Shown here piece by piece: positions 60,923 through 64,000 of a stretch of DNA of 64,000 nt (position 1 is the first letter of the stretch; every line of letters starts with the position of its first letter). A program made the position numbers and the translations under genes. The stretch comes from JAXMAO01 sp046350375 (GTDB taxonomy: Bacteria > Planctomycetota > Phycisphaerae > UBA1845 > UTPLA1): positions 62,001-126,000 of the forward strand of contig JAXMAO010000003.1 of the NCBI GenBank assembly GCA_046350375.1. Reading direction: 5' to 3'. The notes beneath the pieces were generated by a model, which saw only the letters and a program-made list of their open reading frames with translations, was not told the origin of the DNA and did no database searches.

Positions 60923-62662
60923 CTATGGGGCGGTCAGGCGGAAGAAGTCGAACACGTCGAGGCCGTCGACGCGGCCATCCTGGTTCATGTCGGCGGCGCA
61001 GGCGACCGCGGGGTCGAGCGTGTTGTGCAGCAGGACGTAGAGGAACGGAAGGTGGTCGTTGAGGTCGGCGACGCCGTCGAGGTTGAGGTCGCCGGGGATG
61101 CACGGATTGCCGGGAACGTGCAGCACGGAGAAGCCGGCGCGCCCGGCGGCGTCGACGACGGTGACGAAGAAGTAGGGACGATGGCGCGGCGGCGTTTGCG
61201 GGACGACGAAATTTCCGTTGAGCGTGCCCGCTGGCGTGACGAGCGACGCGCCGACGACCTGCCCGTCGAGCAGAACGGTGGCCGATTGCAGCGGAGAGAA
61301 CTGCGCGCCAATGAACAGGACCGGCTGGCCGGGGCCGGCCTGGTATGGCAGCAGGGTCAACTGCGGCTCGGGGCCTTCGATTTCGACCTCGAACCCGGCG
61401 TCGGTGCGATCGGAGACGATGCCGCCGCGGATGAGGTCTTGCGACAAGAGTGTCATGGGGACGGTCGGCGCGGCGAGCGCCAGCGTGGCGTAGGGCACTT
61501 GAAGTGTGACAACGCTGCCGGGGTCAAAGGCGGGGTCGTCGGACTGGGGCAGGAACGGCTCGTCGACGACGTCGGCCGGGCCGAGCGGCAGCGAACCGCC
61601 GTGGACGTAGTCGACCAGTTGTGACTGGGTGATGATCTGGACGCCGTTTGAGAACGTGAGGATCTCGACCCCCATTTCGACCCCCTGGACGCCGAGGACG
61701 GTCGCGCCCGTGAGCTGGTTGTTATCGGTGTTGAACAGCCACAGGAACTTCAACTGAACGGGCTGAACCGGGTCGAGCCGGGTGACGGTGGAGAACTCGA
61801 GCTGTGCGAGGGGCTCGCCGCAGCAGTGGAAGGCGCTCATGCGGTTGAGGTCGCCGGCGGGCTGGATGCCGGCGTGATCCTGCTGAAGGTCTTGCGCGGC
61901 GCCGCCACCGGCGGGCTGCGTTTCGGCCGGGCTGGTGGCGGTCGGCTTGCTGGTGGTGCGGCCGATCTGCTTGCCCTTGCGGCGCATTTCCTCGGCCTGG
62001 GGCCCGGTGATGTCTGTGCCCTTGCGGACGTTGCCGGGGTTCGGCCCGGTGGAGGGCGCCATGATGTTGCCGGGCATCGAAACCGGATGGCCGGTGTCGT
62101 TGGCGCGGATGGTCGTGGGCGAGGTGGTGACGACGTGCTTCGGGCCGAGGGTGAGGATGTGGCCGAGCTCGTGGGCGATGGTCTCGCCGGTGAGCTGGGT
62201 CGTGGGGCGCTTCTTGATGATGGCGGTCTGATAGACGCGATGCACGGACGCGCCCGGCGACTGCGGGATGGACTCGAGCGGGACGTCGGCGAAGGTGATC
62301 TTGATGCCCTGACCCTTGCCGAGGACGCTGTCGAGCTCGGAGTCGCCGGCGGCGCAGGCGGACTTGGCCTCGCCGTTGGTGAGCGACGAGTTGCCATCGG
62401 CGTTTCCGGCGGCGACCGGGGCGCTGGTGGGATCGGAGTTGACCTTCTTGACGACCAGCTTGATGTCGGCCTGCTTGAGGATGTCGCTGGCCTTGGCGAC
62501 GGCGTCCAGCGCCTCCTGCGTGGAGATGACGGGCGTTCCGGCGTTGCTCTGGATGTTGATGACGACGCCGATCTCGACGTAGTCGGCGGAGCGGGCCGGC
62601 GTGCCGCTGCCGGCCAGCGCGGCGGTGCCGACGACAATGATGATGAGCACCAGGTTGCGCAT
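60923..62662 (-). CDS. Secreted zincin-like protein with dockerin-like tail
   Basis: 579 residues from the ATG at 62662. A signal peptide ends near TPARSA. Residues 160-176 contain TGETIAHELGHILTLGPKH: HExxH at 164-168 and a possible third ligand at H176. Many metalloproteases place the third His at position 11 of the motif (HELGHxLGLxH), so this one is shifted. Residues 320-500 are beta-rich. The end has Ca loops GDLNLDGVADLND and ADMNQDGRVDGLD. It may be a metallopeptidase or an inactive relative. The promoter lies at 62721-62749. Confidence 0.75.
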   Translation of the reverse strand: MRNLVLIIIVVGTAALAGSGTPARSADYVEIGVVINIQSNAGTPVISTQEALDAVAKASDILKQADIKLVVKKVNSDPTSAPVAAGNADGNSSLTNGEAKSACAAGDSELDSVLGKGQGIKITFADVPLESIPQSPGASVHRVYQTAIIKKRPTTQLTGETIAHELGHILTLGPKHVVTTSPTTIRANDTGHPVSMPGNIMAPSTGPNPGNVRKGTDITGPQAEEMRRKGKQIGRTTSKPTATSPAETQPAGGGAAQDLQQDHAGIQPAGDLNRMSAFHCCGEPLAQLEFSTVTRLDPVQPVQLKFLWLFNTDNNQLTGATVLGVQGVEMGVEILTFSNGVQIITQSQLVDYVHGGSLPLGPADVVDEPFLPQSDDPAFDPGSVVTLQVPYATLALAAPTVPMTLLSQDLIRGGIVSDRTDAGFEVEIEGPEPQLTLLPYQAGPGQPVLFIGAQFSPLQSATVLLDGQVVGASLVTPAGTLNGNFVVPQTPPRHRPYFFVTVVDAAGRAGFSVLHVPGNPCIPGDLNLDGVADLNDHLPFLYVLLHNTLDPAVACAADMNQDGRVDGLDVFDFFRLTAP

Positions 62663-62714
62663 GGACGGCGATGCCACAGCAGGCCGACGCCCCGCCCGGC
62701 CACGATCGATAGGT

Positions 62715-62749
62715 TATATCATGATATACTATTCCCCACGTGTCTGCAA
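62715..62749 (-). promoter_or_regulatory. Promoter with a palindrome over the -10 box
   Basis: On the minus strand TTGCAG (62749-62744), 17 bases, TATCAT (62726-62721). TATATCATGATATA at 62715-62728 is a perfect 14-base palindrome covering the -10 box, so a repressor or activator could bind there. In this GC-rich genome such an AT palindrome stands out. Confidence 0.55.
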
Positions 62750-62800
62750 TCCCCCGAACGGGGGACAGCAGCCAACGGCGGGCCGCGGCGCGCGGGGCCG

Positions 62801-64000
62801 CTAATCCGCATCGCCGGGCGATTCCTCGGTCTTGCCCTCGTCCTTGATCTTGGGCGGCTGCACCACCGTCACCGGGGCGATCTTCTCCAGCTCGGGTTTG
62901 AGCTTCTCGGCCTCGCCGACCACGACGATCGTCAGCTCGTCGGGGTGAAGCAGCTGCGTGGCCGACTGGACCACGTCGTCGCCCGAGGTCTTGCGGACGC
63001 CGTCGAGATAGCGCGAGAAGTAGTCGCGCGGCAGGCCGCAGGTCTCGATCAGCCACAGGTCGGTCACGATGGCCTGCGGCGTCTCGCGCTGGCCGGCGAA
63101 GCTGCCGACCAGGTAGGAGCGCGACTCGGACACCTCGCTCTCGCTGGCGGGCGACGAGCGGATGCGATTCACCTCGCCGAGCAGGACGCGGAGGGCTTCG
63201 GCGGTGCTGGGGGTCTTGGTGAAGGTGCTCATGGTGAAGCTGCCGCAGAAGCGCTGCGCTGTGAGGCTGCCGCTGGCGCCGTAGGTGAGGCCGCGCTCGA
63301 TGCGGATGGCCTTGTTGAGCCGGCTGTTGAAGCCGCCGCCGAGGATTTGCGACAGGACGCGTCCGGGGAAGTAGCCCGGCTCGTCGCGGCGGATGGAGCG
63401 ATGGCCGACGCGAATCTGGCTCTGCACCGAGCCGGGGCGGTCTACCAGGTAGATGTGCGTGGCGCCGCCTTTCGGAAAGTCGGGCAGCTTGGCGGCGGGC
63501 GGCTGCCCGGTGGCAGACCAGTCGCCGAAGCACTTGGCGGCGATGTCGAAGGCGGCCCGCGGCTCGACGTCGCCGGCGATGTAGAGCACGCTGTTGTCGG
63601 GACGGACGTGGGTGTGCCACCAGGCGACGACATCGGCGGGCTTGAGCGACTCGACATCGTCGAGCTCGCCGGTGGTGGTGCGGGCGTAGGGATGTTTGCC
63701 GAAGAGGCGCTGGCGCAGCTCGCGGTCGGCGAGATATTCGGGGGTGCGCGACGAGACCATCAGGCCGAGCCGCGTCTGCTTGCGGGCGATTTCAAATTCG
63801 TCGAGCGGGAAGACGGCGGTGCGGACGGCCTCGGCCATCAGCTGCGCGGCGAGCGCGAACTTGTCGCTGACGCACGAAGCCGAGACGGTGGCGCTGTCCA
63901 TCGACGCGCCGGCGCCCAGGTCGATGGCGTTGAATTCGAGCTCTTCGGCCATCTGTTTCGAGTCGTGCTTGGCGGAACCCTTGGTGATCAGGTTGCAGGC
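62801..64000 (-). CDS. M16-family zinc peptidase (insulinase type), partial
   Basis: The frame is open to base 64000, so the N-terminus is missing; 399 residues are visible. The start of the visible part, ITKGSAKHDSKQMAEELEFN, then LGAGASMDSATVSASC, is the segment just after the metal motif in the M16 fold. The region ADVVAWWHTHVRPDNSVLYIAG opens the second domain, with GGGFNSRLNKAIRIERGLTYGASG, the conserved substrate-binding R/Y, near residue 225. The end is acidic. The active-site HxxEH would lie outside the window, so it could be the catalytic or the inactive subunit. Confidence 0.82.
   Translation of the reverse strand, partial: ACNLITKGSAKHDSKQMAEELEFNAIDLGAGASMDSATVSASCVSDKFALAAQLMAEAVRTAVFPLDEFEIARKQTRLGLMVSSRTPEYLADRELRQRLFGKHPYARTTTGELDDVESLKPADVVAWWHTHVRPDNSVLYIAGDVEPRAAFDIAAKCFGDWSATGQPPAAKLPDFPKGGATHIYLVDRPGSVQSQIRVGHRSIRRDEPGYFPGRVLSQILGGGFNSRLNKAIRIERGLTYGASGSLTAQRFCGSFTMSTFTKTPSTAEALRVLLGEVNRIRSSPASESEVSESRSYLVGSFAGQRETPQAIVTDLWLIETCGLPRDYFSRYLDGVRKTSGDDVVQSATQLLHPDELTIVVVGEAEKLKPELEKIAPVTVVQPPKIKDEGKTEESPGDAD

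Noticed and set aside
1..64000. CRISPR array, tRNA and rRNA genes
   Set aside because: No regularly spaced direct repeats with unique spacers, and no recognisable tRNA or rRNA segments were seen by eye; a tRNAscan or Infernal run could still find a divergent tRNA.
1..64000. Insertion sequences or integrases explaining the phage module and R-M locus
   Set aside because: No transposase or integrase motif was found in any frame in the window, so transfer is inferred only from gene content and composition.

Overview
The window is very GC-rich, mostly coding, and shows no rRNA or tRNA gene. Several features point to a planctomycete, probably of the Phycisphaerae type. Four secreted proteins end in paired Ca-binding, dockerin-like repeats. 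There is a PEP-CTERM protein, a Ser/Thr kinase with a C-terminal membrane anchor, TPR-rich membrane proteins, and short GC-rich palindromes scattered between genes. This assignment is inference from gene content only.

Layout. 0-7.8 kb: a partial lipoprotein, an endonuclease/exonuclease/phosphatase (EEP) protein, a family 4 uracil-DNA glycosylase, three small minus-strand genes of phage-like build, a DksA-type zinc protein, a secreted EEP protein with a dockerin-like tail, and a double-length 6-pyruvoyl-tetrahydropterin synthase/QueD-family protein. 7.8-14.9 kb: a Mu-like head and DNA-packaging module (terminase, gp29 portal, gpI protease, decoration protein, gpT capsid, gp36, gp37) with no tail, integration or lysis genes beside it. 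15-20.7 kb: an ABC-2 export operon (GT39/TPR membrane protein, HlyD adaptor, ATPase, permease) whose ATPase is frameshifted inside the Walker A loop. 21-29.5 kb: an Ig/dockerin secreted protein, a FliA/WhiG-type sigma factor, a Ser/Thr kinase, a beta-propeller/dihaem protein and a thioesterase. 29.6-35.6 kb: fructose-1,6-bisphosphatase, PrmC, a GT9 glycosyltransferase, an unknown exported protein and glutamate dehydrogenase.

35.7-42.6 kb: SixA phosphatase, CHAD protein, Ppx/GppA phosphatase and two tandem thymidylate-kinase-like proteins, then CstA. This looks like a polyphosphate or phosphate-metabolism neighbourhood. At least fourteen reading-frame switches lie between about 38.3 and 39.6 kb, across Ppx and the first kinase. 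42.6-49.8 kb: UDP-glucuronate decarboxylase (frameshifted), FliN, and the classic rpmF-plsX-fabH-fabD-fabG-acpP-fabF fatty-acid operon. 50-55 kb: an SGNH/TPR membrane protein, a PEP-CTERM protein behind a structured leader, and LexA. 55.3-64 kb: a dual-specificity phosphatase, a layered restriction-modification locus in which one methyltransferase-Mrr gene is split by about 2 kb of other restriction-modification genes, a LOG-family protein, a secreted zincin-like protein and a partial M16 peptidase.

Two families of palindromic repeats recur in the gaps. One has an ACGGGCG/CGCCCGT core and the other a CAAAG..CTTTG core. They cluster around the phage module and near the restriction locus.
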